Positions 35,275 to 45,453 of a stretch of 64,000 nucleotides of DNA are shown here, in pieces (the stretch's first letter is position 1; each line of letters opens with the position of its first letter). Made by a program: the position numbers and the translations under genes. The notes below the pieces were generated by a model. The model had not been told where the DNA came from and did not search any database. It worked only from the letters and a program-made list of their open reading frames with translations. This DNA comes from Amphiduros pacificus. Lineage: Eukaryota > Annelida > Polychaeta > Phyllodocida > Hesionidae. The stretch is taken from NCBI GenBank assembly GCA_949316495.1, contig OX439012.1:8648549-8712548 (forward strand), given 5' to 3'.

Positions 35275-36070
35275 AGTGTGCCCATATTGAGTAGTAAACT
35301 GACATCACACCCCATATTAGCCAGTAAATTGACATCACACCCCATATTGAGCGATAAACTGACATCACGTCCTATATCGAATAGTAAAATCACATCACAC
35401 CCTATATTGAGTAATAAACTTATATCACACCCCATATTGAGTAGTAAGCTGACATCACGCCCCATATTGAGTAGCAAACTGACATCACACCCCATATTGA
35501 GTAATAAACTGACATCACACCCCATATTGAGTAATAAAATTAAATCACGCCCCATATTGAGTAGCAAACTGACATCGCACCCCATATTGAGTAATAAAAT
35601 TAAATCACGCCCCATATTGAGTAGCAAACTGACATCGCACCCCATATTGAGTAGTAAACTGACATCACACCCCATATTGAGTAGTAAACTGACATCACAC
35701 CCCATATTGAGTAGTAAACTGACATCGCACCCAATTTGAGTAGTAAACTGACATCACGCCCCATATTGAGTAGTAAACTGACATCACGCCCCATATTGAG
35801 TAGTAAACGGACATCACGCCCCATATTGAGTAGTAAACTGACATCACGCCCCATATTGAGTAGTAAACTGACATCACGCCCCATATTGAGTAGTAAACTA
35901 ACATCACGCCCCATATTGATTAGTAAACAGATATCGCCTTATATTCAACATAAAATTTGTTTAACTTGCTCAACAATAAAATGATCACACCCCGTTTTTT
36001 AAAATAAACTAACATCAAACCCCATATTGAACAATAAACGACATCACACCTGGTATTGTATGATAAACTT
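35275..36070. repeat. 30-bp minisatellite, about 24 copies
   Basis: The unit contains CCCATATTGAGTAGTAAACT and GACATCACAC. Most differences are CACACC, CACGCC or CGCACC, all interconvertible by CpG transitions. The unit is ten codons with no stop in several frames, so long frames appear on both strands. These are not genes. Confidence 0.95.
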
Positions 36071-36248
36071 AACCCTATTTTGAACAAGAATCCGACGTTG
36101 CTTATCATATCTAGCAATGATCTATCAATCTATTAATTTTTGTTTTCTGTTGGCTTATTTTTCTTGTTTTTGTTTTGTTTTTCGTTGTTTTCTAAATACT
36201 CTTCTTTTTTTCTCTCCCACACATTTTTTGTGAAAAGGGATGCTCCTT
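36071..36248. other. Unique spacer
   Basis: T-rich tract at 36160-36225; otherwise no feature. Confidence 0.4.
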
Positions 36249-36556
36249 AAGGCAACACAGTCTAAAACCACTTTCCTCTCAATGACGCGCTCGACATAAA
36301 CAAGTAATAAATATGTTTTTATTTGATGATAATCTCATCATTTCTGTTGCTCATCTTTGTATTCAAGAATTCTGCCAACCCCCGCTTAAACCGCCATTGT
36401 TAAGGTATGATAGTATATTACCCAAAACCTTCCCGAGTCAAGGCTACATAGCCGTAAACAACTTTGCTCTCGATGACGTATCCAGAAGTAAACAAGTGAT
36501 AAAATATGTTTTTATTTGATAATAATCTCATTATTTCTATTGCTCATCTTTGTATA
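36249..36556. repeat. Diverged direct duplication of ~115 bp
   Basis: 36249-36363 and 36439-36556 align over most of their length (AATATGTTTTTATTTGATGA, AATCTCATCATTTCT, TTGCTCATCTTTGTAT) at an offset near 190 bp. Confidence 0.8.
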
Positions 36557-37046
36557 TAGACACCACTTGCATAACCTTTACGTGTGTATGAAAAGGCCGC
36601 CATTAAAGCCTTAATTATGTTGTTCTAACACCAAAGGTACTTTATGAAACACAGATGGGGAGATATAGAGGTTACGCCAAGCTTTCTTTGCTAAATAAAA
36701 GAAGATCAAATAAACTCTGAGATACCGCCAAACCCAAGTTGTGATATAACTTTCCCCCCTTTAGTTGTTTACGAGGCAGGTTGTAATTTATCTCTCATCA
36801 CTTTACTCTTATATAGAACACCTGGGCAAGTTCTCAGCACCCTAGATCTGATTTAGTTATCTGAGTAGCTCTAAGAGCAAAAACCGGAAGCTTGAGCAAG
36901 TAATGTTATCCAAGAACCCCATTTATTTTATTGATGCAATATATACTAGTATTTAATGGCTTTATTTTGAAAATATTTTAAGTTTACTTCCACCATCGGT
37001 TATAAATAGTTTAAACTGTATTAGCAAGATGAAACCCAAATTACCA
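36557..37046. other. Unique spacer
   Basis: No recognised feature. Confidence 0.4.
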
Positions 37047-37432
37047 GTAAATACTAGTAACTGCAGGTAACTGCAGGTAATTGCAGGTAGCTGCAGGTAA
37101 CTGCAGGTAACTGCAAGTAAATGCAGGTAAACTCAGGTAAATGCAGGTAAATGCAGGTAAGTAAATGCAGGTAAGTAAATGCAGGTAAATAAATACAGGT
37201 AAGTAAATGCAGGTACATAAATACAGGTAAATAAATACAGGTAAATAATTGCAGGTACATAACTTCAGGTAAATGCAGGTAAATGCAGGTAAGTAAATAC
37301 AGGTAAATAAATGCAGGTAAATGCAGGTAAATGCAGGTAAATGCAGGTAAATGCAGGTAAATGCAGGTAAATGCAGGTAAATGCAGGTAAATGCAGGTAA
37401 ATGCAGGTATATGTGGTAAGTGCAGGAATAAA
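37047..37432. repeat. 10-bp minisatellite (AATGCAGGTA)
   Basis: Left end has CTGCAGGTAA units (PstI palindrome), the middle has AGTAAATGCAGGTA long variants, the right end is a regular run of AATGCAGGTA. The minus strand reads YLHLPAFTCI-type repeats without stops. Confidence 0.93.
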
Positions 37433-37738
37433 CTTTTAAGCGACTATTGATGTTCATCGAGACAGACACTTTTAAAAACACCATATCATCCCTGCCGGGA
37501 GGTTTTTATATCGTTACAAGGATATCGGTGTCTGTTTTACGTGCCATGTTTTTAGTGTCTGCTGCAATATAACTAAGCTTAATCAAGACCAAAGTGTACG
37601 CCCCAATTCCTTATTTACTGCAGACCATCAAACATTAATACTTTGAAGTCAGGAGTTTTGTGATAATCTAAGGGGTGGGAGAGCTCAGAACGATGCCGGA
37701 CTGAAAATTTTAACTAATCCGGACAATCCACTTCATTC
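37433..37738. other. Unique spacer
   Basis: No recognised feature. Confidence 0.4.
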
Positions 37739-38475
37739 CAGACGCTTGCAACACAGCCAGATGCTTGCAACACAGCCGGATGCTTGCAACACAGCCGGAC
37801 ACTTGCAACACAGCCGGACACTTTCAACACAGCCGGACGCTTGCAACACAGCCGGACACTTTCAACACAGCTGGACGCTTGCAACACAGCCGGATGCTTG
37901 CAACACAGCCGGACACTTTCAACACAGCTGGACGCTTGCAACAGCCGGACGCTTAAATCACAACACAGCCAGACGCTTGCAACACAGCCGGACGCTTGCA
38001 ACACAGCCGGACACTTTCAACACAGCCGGATGCTTGCAACACAGCCGGACGCTTGCAACACAGCTGGAAGCTTGCAACACAGCCGGACGCTTTCAACACA
38101 GCCAGACGCTTGCAACACAGCTGGACGCTTGCAACACAGCCGGACGCTTGCAACACAGCCGGACGCTTGCAACATAGCCGGACGCTTTCAACACAGCCAG
38201 ACGCTTGCAACACAGCTGGACGCTTGCAACACAGCCAGACGCTTGCAACACAGCCGGATGCTTGCAACACAGCTGGACGCTTGCAACACAGTCGGACGCT
38301 TGCAACATAGCCGGACACTTTCAACACAGCCGGACACTTGCAACAAAGCCGGACACTTAAATCACAACACAGCCGGATGCTTGCAACACAGCCGGATGCT
38401 TGCAATACAGCCGAACGCTTGCAACACAGCCAGACGCTTGTAACACAGCCGGACGTTTAAATGACAACATAGCCG
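37739..38475. repeat. 19-bp CpG-rich minisatellite, about 38 copies
   Basis: Unit CAACACAGCCGGACGCTTG. Variants are mainly CCAGACG, CTGGACG, CCGGATG and CCGGACA, each one CpG transition from the consensus. Longer junction units with TTAAATCACAACACAGCC recur at about 37953, 38355 and (as AAATGACAACATAGCC) 38458, the first two 402 bp apart. All frames are open on both strands and none is a gene. Confidence 0.95.
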
Positions 38476-38965
38476 GGTGAAATCAAGAGTCCCAGTACAG
38501 GGACGGTAAACAATGGCTAGATGTAAAAGTGTTTTCTATAATCGTAATATATCCACTGTCATTTTCAAATTCTCGAGGAAATAACACGTGCATCAGATAC
38601 ATACATAATAATTTCATCATCTGAAACTGAATTGTAACGATATTTTTGCCCAATCTTAACACAGAAAGGTGCCCGAGGTTAAGATTACATATCGATGAGT
38701 AATCCCCGACTTGGGGGGAACAAATATTATCGTAAAAACGTTATAGATTTCCTGTAGAATATACGCGACCATCAACTTGTGAGCTTTTGTGATGATTTTG
38801 ATATAATTTTGATGACTTTTGTGAGACATCAATATGTAACAGAATCACCCGGATTCATTCTATGTTTCGATTATAGTCCGGCAACGTTCAGAGCTCTCTC
38901 GCCACTGATAGTGTTCATATACCTGTAGGATATTCCATGTAATGAAGTCATACGTCGGCATGTCA
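38476..38965. other. Unique spacer
   Basis: No recognised feature. Confidence 0.4.
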
Positions 38966-39578
38966 TAATGATCTCACATGAGGTATTTGTACGATGATGT
39001 CACATGAAGTTTTTGCACCATGATGTCACATGAGGTATTTGCACCATGATGTCACATGAGGTATTTGTACGATGATGTCACATGAGGTATTTGTACGATG
39101 ATGTCACATGAAGTATTTGTACCATGATGTCACATGAGGTATTTGTACCATGATGTCACATGAAGTATTTGTACGATGATGTCACATGAGGTATTTGTAC
39201 CATGATGTCACATGAGGTATTTGTACGATGATGTCACATGAGGTATTTGTACCATGATGTCACATGAGGTATTTGTACGATGATGTCACATGAGGTATTT
39301 GCACCATGATGTCACATGAGGTATTTGCACGATGATGTCACATGAGGTATTTGTACGATGATGTCACATGAGGTATTTGTACGATGATGTCACATGAGGT
39401 ATTTGCACGATGATGTCACATGAGGTATTTGTACGATGATGTCACATGAGGTACTTGCACCATGATGTCACATGAGGTATTTGCACCATGATGTCACATG
39501 AGTTATTTGTACCATGATGTCACATGAGGTATTTGCACCATGATGTCACATGAGGTGTTTGCACCATGATGTCACATG
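38966..39578. repeat. 26-bp minisatellite, about 23 copies
   Basis: The unit contains GATGTCACATGAGGTATTTG and TACGAT or CACCAT. Every unit carries TGATGTCA, one base from the CRE palindrome TGACGTCA, and a CACATG E-box-like step. Confidence 0.95.
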
Positions 39579-40862
39579 CAGATGCAGGGGCGGACACAGG
39601 ATTTCAATGTAACTTTACCACCGTAGAAAGACATTTATGCTACCATCGATGAGGTTATCTGATATAAATTCTGTAGAGAAAAAGTGGTAAACATTGGTAA
39701 AGGGATGGATGTCCTTTGAGATATAATAGGCTGTCTGGGATATACTAATAAACAACAAAATGTTCCTGATTGTATATTGCCGTTCACATAACCATGGTGA
39801 CATTATGATTTCGTAATGTATTCAATTCTCACGGCTTAAAACACGTAAAATGTGTCCTCATTTTTCTAAAACCTCATATTGAAGTCATAATGAGTTGCAA
39901 TATGATAGATATCTTGAAGTAGTTAAATATGAATGTAGATATGTGTATATTATTAAATATTGCCGTATTTGCTATGACATTTTTGGCCTAAGAAATGAAA
40001 AAAAAACAAATCTTCCATTTACAGTTCACCTTATATTTCTTATACAAACATTTCTCATTTCTCACCATGTACATATATTATCGTTTGTTTTCTAATCTAA
40101 AACATTTATATTAAATCTTGTTTAATATTCGTGTAGAAATGTAGAGGATATATATTTGAGATTCTGATCTCAGATGTAACATTTTACATATATTGTTACT
40201 TCTCATATATCCTGAGATATTCATTTTGGTTTTGTGATAAAGACAGAGACGCTTGATATTGTGTTGAATAACATTACCTATTGGCTGGTGAATAATTACT
40301 TTCGGGTTGTATCGGGTTTCCCTGGGTCAAACCTTCATGCATTGCCAAGAGCGGATGTATCTAATGCAGTACTAGCATTGTAGACTAAGCCTGAAGCAGA
40401 GGCATTTAATACCTCTGCAGAAAGTTAAAGCCTGGATATGTGAGCTTACAAGGACAATTTTTAACCTAATTAATTCATTCATTTATTTCATAGGCGAACT
40501 GTAGGTGTACAACCAGAACTGGGATGCAGTTATTATTGTTTCATGTTTTGTATGCAACTCTCAGGCAATAATGAATATATGTAATAATGTAGACCATATT
40601 CTAACATTTTGCATATATAACGATCACAGACGACGAGGGGCTGGTGCGTTTATGTCAGTTATTTCTGTGTTCATGTCATTCTGTGATTTGATTTTTGATT
40701 TGATTTGATTTGATATGTTGGCCGCTCCACTTTTGTCTCGTGGGCACTCAGATCTTACGCAGCATGGCTACCAAGCGTGATGTATTCGATTTGTACTCTC
40801 ACGTAGCGCGTTTGAGCTGGTGACGCTCCAAACAGTGCACATTTCCTTCTTTCAACAGTTCG
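39579..40862. other. Unique spacer
   Basis: AT-rich to 40600. Short TTTGATTTGATTT repeats at 40685-40712. 40720-40862 is GC-richer without recognisable content. Confidence 0.4.
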
Positions 40863-41341
40863 TACATCTTCTTAGTGTTCTCCAGTCACCAATCGGCAAA
40901 GCCCAGATAGGTGATCTGGAGGGGTTTGTCGAACGTCCATGGTCTCTACCAACTGCAACCAAAGAAAAGTTTGGTGGAGTTGATTGAGCTCGAGTGAAGT
41001 AAAAAGACGCCAGCTGCAAAAACTGTGGCAAACCCGTTTAAACTTCAAAATTGATCCCGTTTCAACTGCCGTTAAAACGGGTTTGACTCAATTTCTGCAG
41101 CTGGCGATTATTATTAAATATTTATATTTTCTTTATTTAATGTTATCCAAAGAATAATCAAGCTTTTGTATGAGATTTTAGACATAATCATACATAAAAT
41201 ATGAATTATCACTAAAACAGTTGGGTATTTAAAGAATCACATCTGAACGAGATTATACATGAAAAGCAAAAATCTCAGACCTCTCCAGATCACCTATTTG
41301 GGCTTTGCCGATGGGTGATTGGAGAACACTATACATCTTCT
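40863..41341. mobile_element. MITE-like DNA transposon with 56-bp terminal inverted repeats and 10-bp target duplication
   Basis: The element is 40873-41331 (459 bp). Its ends, TAGTGTTCTCCA at 40873 and its complement at 41331, start inverted arms of 56 bp that match at 51 positions (40873-40928 against 41276-41331). An exact 10-bp direct repeat, TACATCTTCT, lies at 40863-40872 and 41332-41341. Long arms with a 9-10-bp duplication resemble Mutator-like elements, but there is no transposase and the family is not proven. Each arm holds its own small inverted repeat (CTCCA..TCACC against GGTGATCTGGAG). It carries an inner hairpin at 41008-41106. Confidence 0.88.
41008..41106. repeat. Inner 99-bp inverted repeat within the MITE
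   Basis: Arms 41008-41043 and 41071-41106 begin CGCCAGCTGCA and share CAAACCCGTTT. About 31 of 36 positions pair around a loop of about 27 bases. It could be a nested smaller element or part of the MITE itself. No target duplication is apparent. Confidence 0.8.
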
Positions 41342-41655
41342 CAGAAACAAAGATTGCCTACTCCACACCCATTTAGAAGAGTATTACTGTGTTTTTTTTT
41401 TTTAGGTTCTGAATTAGATTTTCAGAATCAAACGAATCTTCAGCAGTTGACATTTGGCGAGATTTATGGCCAGGCCATTTGATATTTGGGGGGTGGAGAA
41501 ATATAAATATCATTATCACCTTTTATCTTACAACTTAGATCTATGAGAAATTGTTTTTGCAAGTGCATTGTGCCAAAAAACATTTCTCAATTTAATGCAA
41601 AGCCTTTGTTTGAAGGTTTCCATTTTTATTAGGGCGGTAATAATATCTTTTTTAT
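41342..41655. other. Unique AT-rich spacer
   Basis: Contains a T-run at 41391-41402. Nothing else. Confidence 0.4.
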
Positions 41656-41828
41656 AAGTGCAACAAAGTCAAGTGCAACAAAGTCAAGTGCAACAAAGTC
41701 AAGTGCAACAAAGTCAAGTGCAACAAAGTCAAGTGCAACAAAGTCAAGTGCAACAAAGTCAAGTGCAACAAAGTCAAGTGCAACAAAGTCAAGTGCAACA
41801 AAGTCAAGTGCAACAAAGTCAAGTGCAA
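41656..41828. repeat. Perfect 15-bp minisatellite, 11 identical copies
   Basis: Eleven identical AAGTGCAACAAAGTC units (41656-41820) plus a partial unit. The lack of any substitution contrasts with the other arrays. Confidence 0.97.
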
Positions 41829-42295
41829 GATCATATTAAAAAAATCATATAGCTTTGTTTACGTTTGTGAATATTTGTAAACGAAACAAATTACTTTTGA
41901 ATATCACAAAAGACAAGATAGTGAAGGATGTTATTTTTCACGAAATAAAGAAGTAGTATATGACTAGACTGCTCCTTACTTCAGTGTTTCGCCTCCGAAG
42001 TCAAAAATATTCGTTTATAGCGAAAAACACGTCCTTAAAATAGACCACTACGGAGAATGCATTCGCATGTATTGTGTTTTGTCCAAATAAGTTGAGATAG
42101 TTGTAGTCAAGCTGGTATAATTAAAATATGGTGGCAGTAAGTTGGTGGAAAATTGTATCAACATCTATTATAGGTTTAACATATGTTTGGTATGCAGAGA
42201 GCATCATAGCAGATAAAACACTTTAACGTGACATAATTAACACATCAAACAAGGACAACTCAAACATGTGCTTCACGCAATAAAACCCCCCTCAC
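41829..42295. other. Unique AT-rich spacer
   Basis: No recognised feature. Confidence 0.4.
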
Positions 42296-42343
42296 ACAAA
42301 CACAGACATATACACACACACACACACATACATACACACGCAT

Positions 42344-42403
<60 letters not shown>
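42296..42403. repeat. (CA)n microsatellite, interrupted
   Basis: About 100 bp of CA repeats with ATACAC and CGCA interruptions. Confidence 0.95.
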
Positions 42404-42756
42404 CCATACAACGACATACCGTGAGCCATCAGCTAACATCGGGGAAGTGTGTTCTAAGGGAACCTCACCATATATCATGGACCTGGCACTCCAAGGCGGC
42501 CAATCCCTCCCAACTAATTAATTCTTATGTACATTCCTGATAATTACGGGGGTTGTTTGTTTTGGCATTTAATATGAAGTAGTGTGGGGGTGGGGGATTG
42601 GGACACAAGATGTAAAGCTACGTCTCTACTGATTATACATCACTATTCGCAACAACTCTGTGTTATAGGATTGTAGCATTTCCTCGATACTAACATAATG
42701 AATTGCTTCTATCTTCTTTGACCATTGGGTGCTCTTGTAATGCTCTTGCTCTTATA
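42404..42756. other. Unique spacer
   Basis: G-tracts at 42548-42552, 42586-42590, 42592-42596 and 42600-42602 might support a weak quadruplex. Otherwise no feature. Confidence 0.4.
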
Positions 42757-43200
42757 TTGAGCTCATATAATCACACCCATGCTCATATAACAATACCAAA
42801 ACTCACATTATCATACCCATGTTCATATAATCATACCCATGTTCATATAATCATATCCATGTTCATATAATCATACCCAAGTTCATATAATCATACCCAT
42901 GTTCATATAATCATACTATGTTCATATAATCATACCCATGTTCATATAATCATACCCATGTTCATATAATCATACCCAAGTTCATATAATCATACCCATG
43001 TTCATATAATCATACCCATGTTCATATAATCATATCCATGTTCATATAATCATACCCATGTTCATATAATCATACCCATGTTCATATAATCATACCCATG
43101 TTCATATAATCATACCCATGTTCATATAATCATACCCATGTTCATATAATCATACTATGTTCATATAATCATACCCATGTTCATATAATCATACCCATAT
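42757..43200. repeat. 20-bp minisatellite, about 21 copies
   Basis: Unit CATACCCATGTTCATATAAT, quite homogeneous, with two CATACTATG short units and occasional CATATCC or CCCAAG variants. Confidence 0.95.
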
Positions 43201-45048
43201 ACATACCCATGCTTATTCTCAAAAGGTTTTGCAAAAAAGCTTGCTTCTGCCAAAAATCAAATCAAAGGTTGTAACATTGTAAATATTCAATATTTAAAAT
43301 TTCTTATAAAGTTATTAATCTGTCAATTTAGAAAACCTAATCATGTATAAAATATTTTGCTCTTGGTTGAAATGAGAATGACAGAGAAATGTACTTGGCA
43401 TCTTAATTGTTAATCAATTTGAAATAAATATAATGAACAGATGATAAAATTGGCATTTTTTTTTTTTTACTTTAACATGTTCTCTTGCCTTGTGACTCTC
43501 TGGGAAATTTGTACAGACAGAGAAACTGGTGAAATATTATCTCCAAGACTAGACATTGCAATTACAAGAATTCCATTGAGTATGTTCTGATAGATTGTGG
43601 ACTCAGAGAAATGAGGCATCAACTGCTGGCTGGAACGGAACAACAAATATACAAGCGGGATGGGTTGAACATCCAAACTCCATACCATATCTGATACAAT
43701 TTTGAATAGATTTAATCACTTTTTGTTTTACACATATTTCACGTTGTATCACGTGAGTTTTCACGCTTCGTGTCCTACCATTTTCTTTATGGGATGTTGC
43801 AGAAAGCAACTCTGCTGTTTTTAAATGACTAATCCGGTGACCATCCCAAAACTTAGTGGATCTCAGGAAATATGGATGATAGGTTTATGTTATTTCTGCT
43901 TGACAGATTTATTGAACAGCTTCAGACGAAGCCACAATCCTGTGTCGGCCTTGGAATGTAGCACGCCGCCATGACGGAACTCACTCAGATAAGTTCAAGA
44001 CACTCATCATCACACATATATGAATGATAACCTGTCAGAATCTATTTGATTCAAAAAACATCTCAGAGAAAAACATTAATTGACTGAATGCTGAAAAATA
44101 TATTTGTTGACACAAAATTGTTTTTTTATTGCAATTGCTTTGCATCTTTTGAGGAAGTGGTATGGCATTTTGAACTTTTGTAAAAGATATATTTGCAAAC
44201 AGGAAGAGGGCTGAATGTATATTAAAACCCTTAAAAATGGGAACATCCGGGTAGAGAACAGGAAATAGGCGGAAACGGACTTCCGGGAAAGATAGAAAGT
44301 AATACATCGTATTTCAGCATGTAGGTTGAGAGTTAGATCATATTGTTTCCATGAATAAAATGGATATATAGATGGATATTCCGAATATAATGTATGATTT
44401 GATGTCCAAAAATGTAATGATTATTACGTTTCTATAAAAAAGGAGAAAAAAAACAAACTTTTTTATGAAAGTTTGATGATGTTTAAATATAAAAATAGCT
44501 AGAAGTCACAGAATGAAAGTTAATAAATGAAAGTTAACATTACAAGTCTGCCACCGGAATACAACTCTCTAATGTATTGCTTTTTTCTAATAAATAAAAG
44601 TGTGTAATAAACACATAATGACACACACACACCACGTGTTTCATAACCATGGCATTTTAATACATGTGTTCAGAAGATAAATGTTCATCTTTAATAACTC
44701 CATACAAAACTCACATTTTTATGCATTCTTTTTAACTTCTACTTCTGAATAAAAAGGTTTTATTCTTTGGTGATTCTCAGCCTCAGTAATATCCACGCCT
44801 GCAGAATCCAATCATCACCTCGATACCTTTGGTTTGACTCCATTCCAATGGAGAACAAATTGGTTGTTGAATAATTAACAATTGCTGCTTATCTAGCCAC
44901 AAGAATAGGATGAATTGCTGAGAAATTCTCAACAATCTCATCGGCTCAGATAAAACATTGTTTTAGAGGGTTTTTTTTTTTATAAATTATAGTGATATCA
45001 ACAATAAACATATCGATAGCCATAACATGAAATAATATTAATCTGTTT
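43201..45048. other. Unique AT-rich spacer
   Basis: Contains GCCGCCATGACGG (about 43966-43978), a good start-codon context leading to an 18-codon frame with no splice donor, and ACTTCCGGG (about 44279), an ETS-like site. Open frames at 43467-43688, 43603-43809 and 44035-44307 (all minus) show no domain. Confidence 0.45.
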
Positions 45049-45194
45049 GATTCACATGATAGATGATTCACATGATAGATGATTCACATGGTAGATGATT
45101 CACATGGTAGATGATTCACAGGGTAGATGATTCACATGGTAGATGATTCACATGGTAGATTATTTACATGACAGATTATTTATATGGAAGATGA
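45049..45194. repeat. 16-bp minisatellite, about 9 copies
   Basis: Unit GATTCACATGGTAGAT, drifting to ATTTACATGACAGATT at the right end. Confidence 0.9.
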
Positions 45195-45453
45195 TTAATA
45201 ATGTTGCTTTTTTGACATCGTCATTTGAAAACATGGATATAGTTTTATTAGAATCAGTCAATCTTTCAGCCTTAACGGAATCATGGACCATTTTTGTCTC
45301 ATTCCGGCTTTGAAGTTACAGACATACAATGATCAAATGGTTTCTGGCATAAGTGGCACCAACAAAACTTGTTTTATTTGTTTTCTCAATGATCAAGTGT
45401 ACTGGGATTTTGGGAGGAAACCAAGTGCCTCTCTCTCGTATATCAGGCTAATG
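45195..45453. other. Unique spacer before the 73-bp satellite
   Basis: An open frame begins at 45283 and runs into the first satellite units. Its unique half has no recognisable domain. Confidence 0.4.

Noticed and set aside
35265-35984. Frames of 82-153 codons on both strands
   Set aside because: 30-bp array with simultaneous open frames on both strands.
37714-38443. Frames up to 219 codons in all phases
   Set aside because: 19-bp array; cyclic peptides as in the 17-bp array.
42548-42602. Quadruplex on the plus strand
   Set aside because: The first loop would be over 30 bases and the last tract is only three; much weaker than 29584-29615.
43960-44020. Start codon in a good context (GCCGCCATGACGG)
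   Set aside because: The frame ends after 18 codons with no plausible splice donor.
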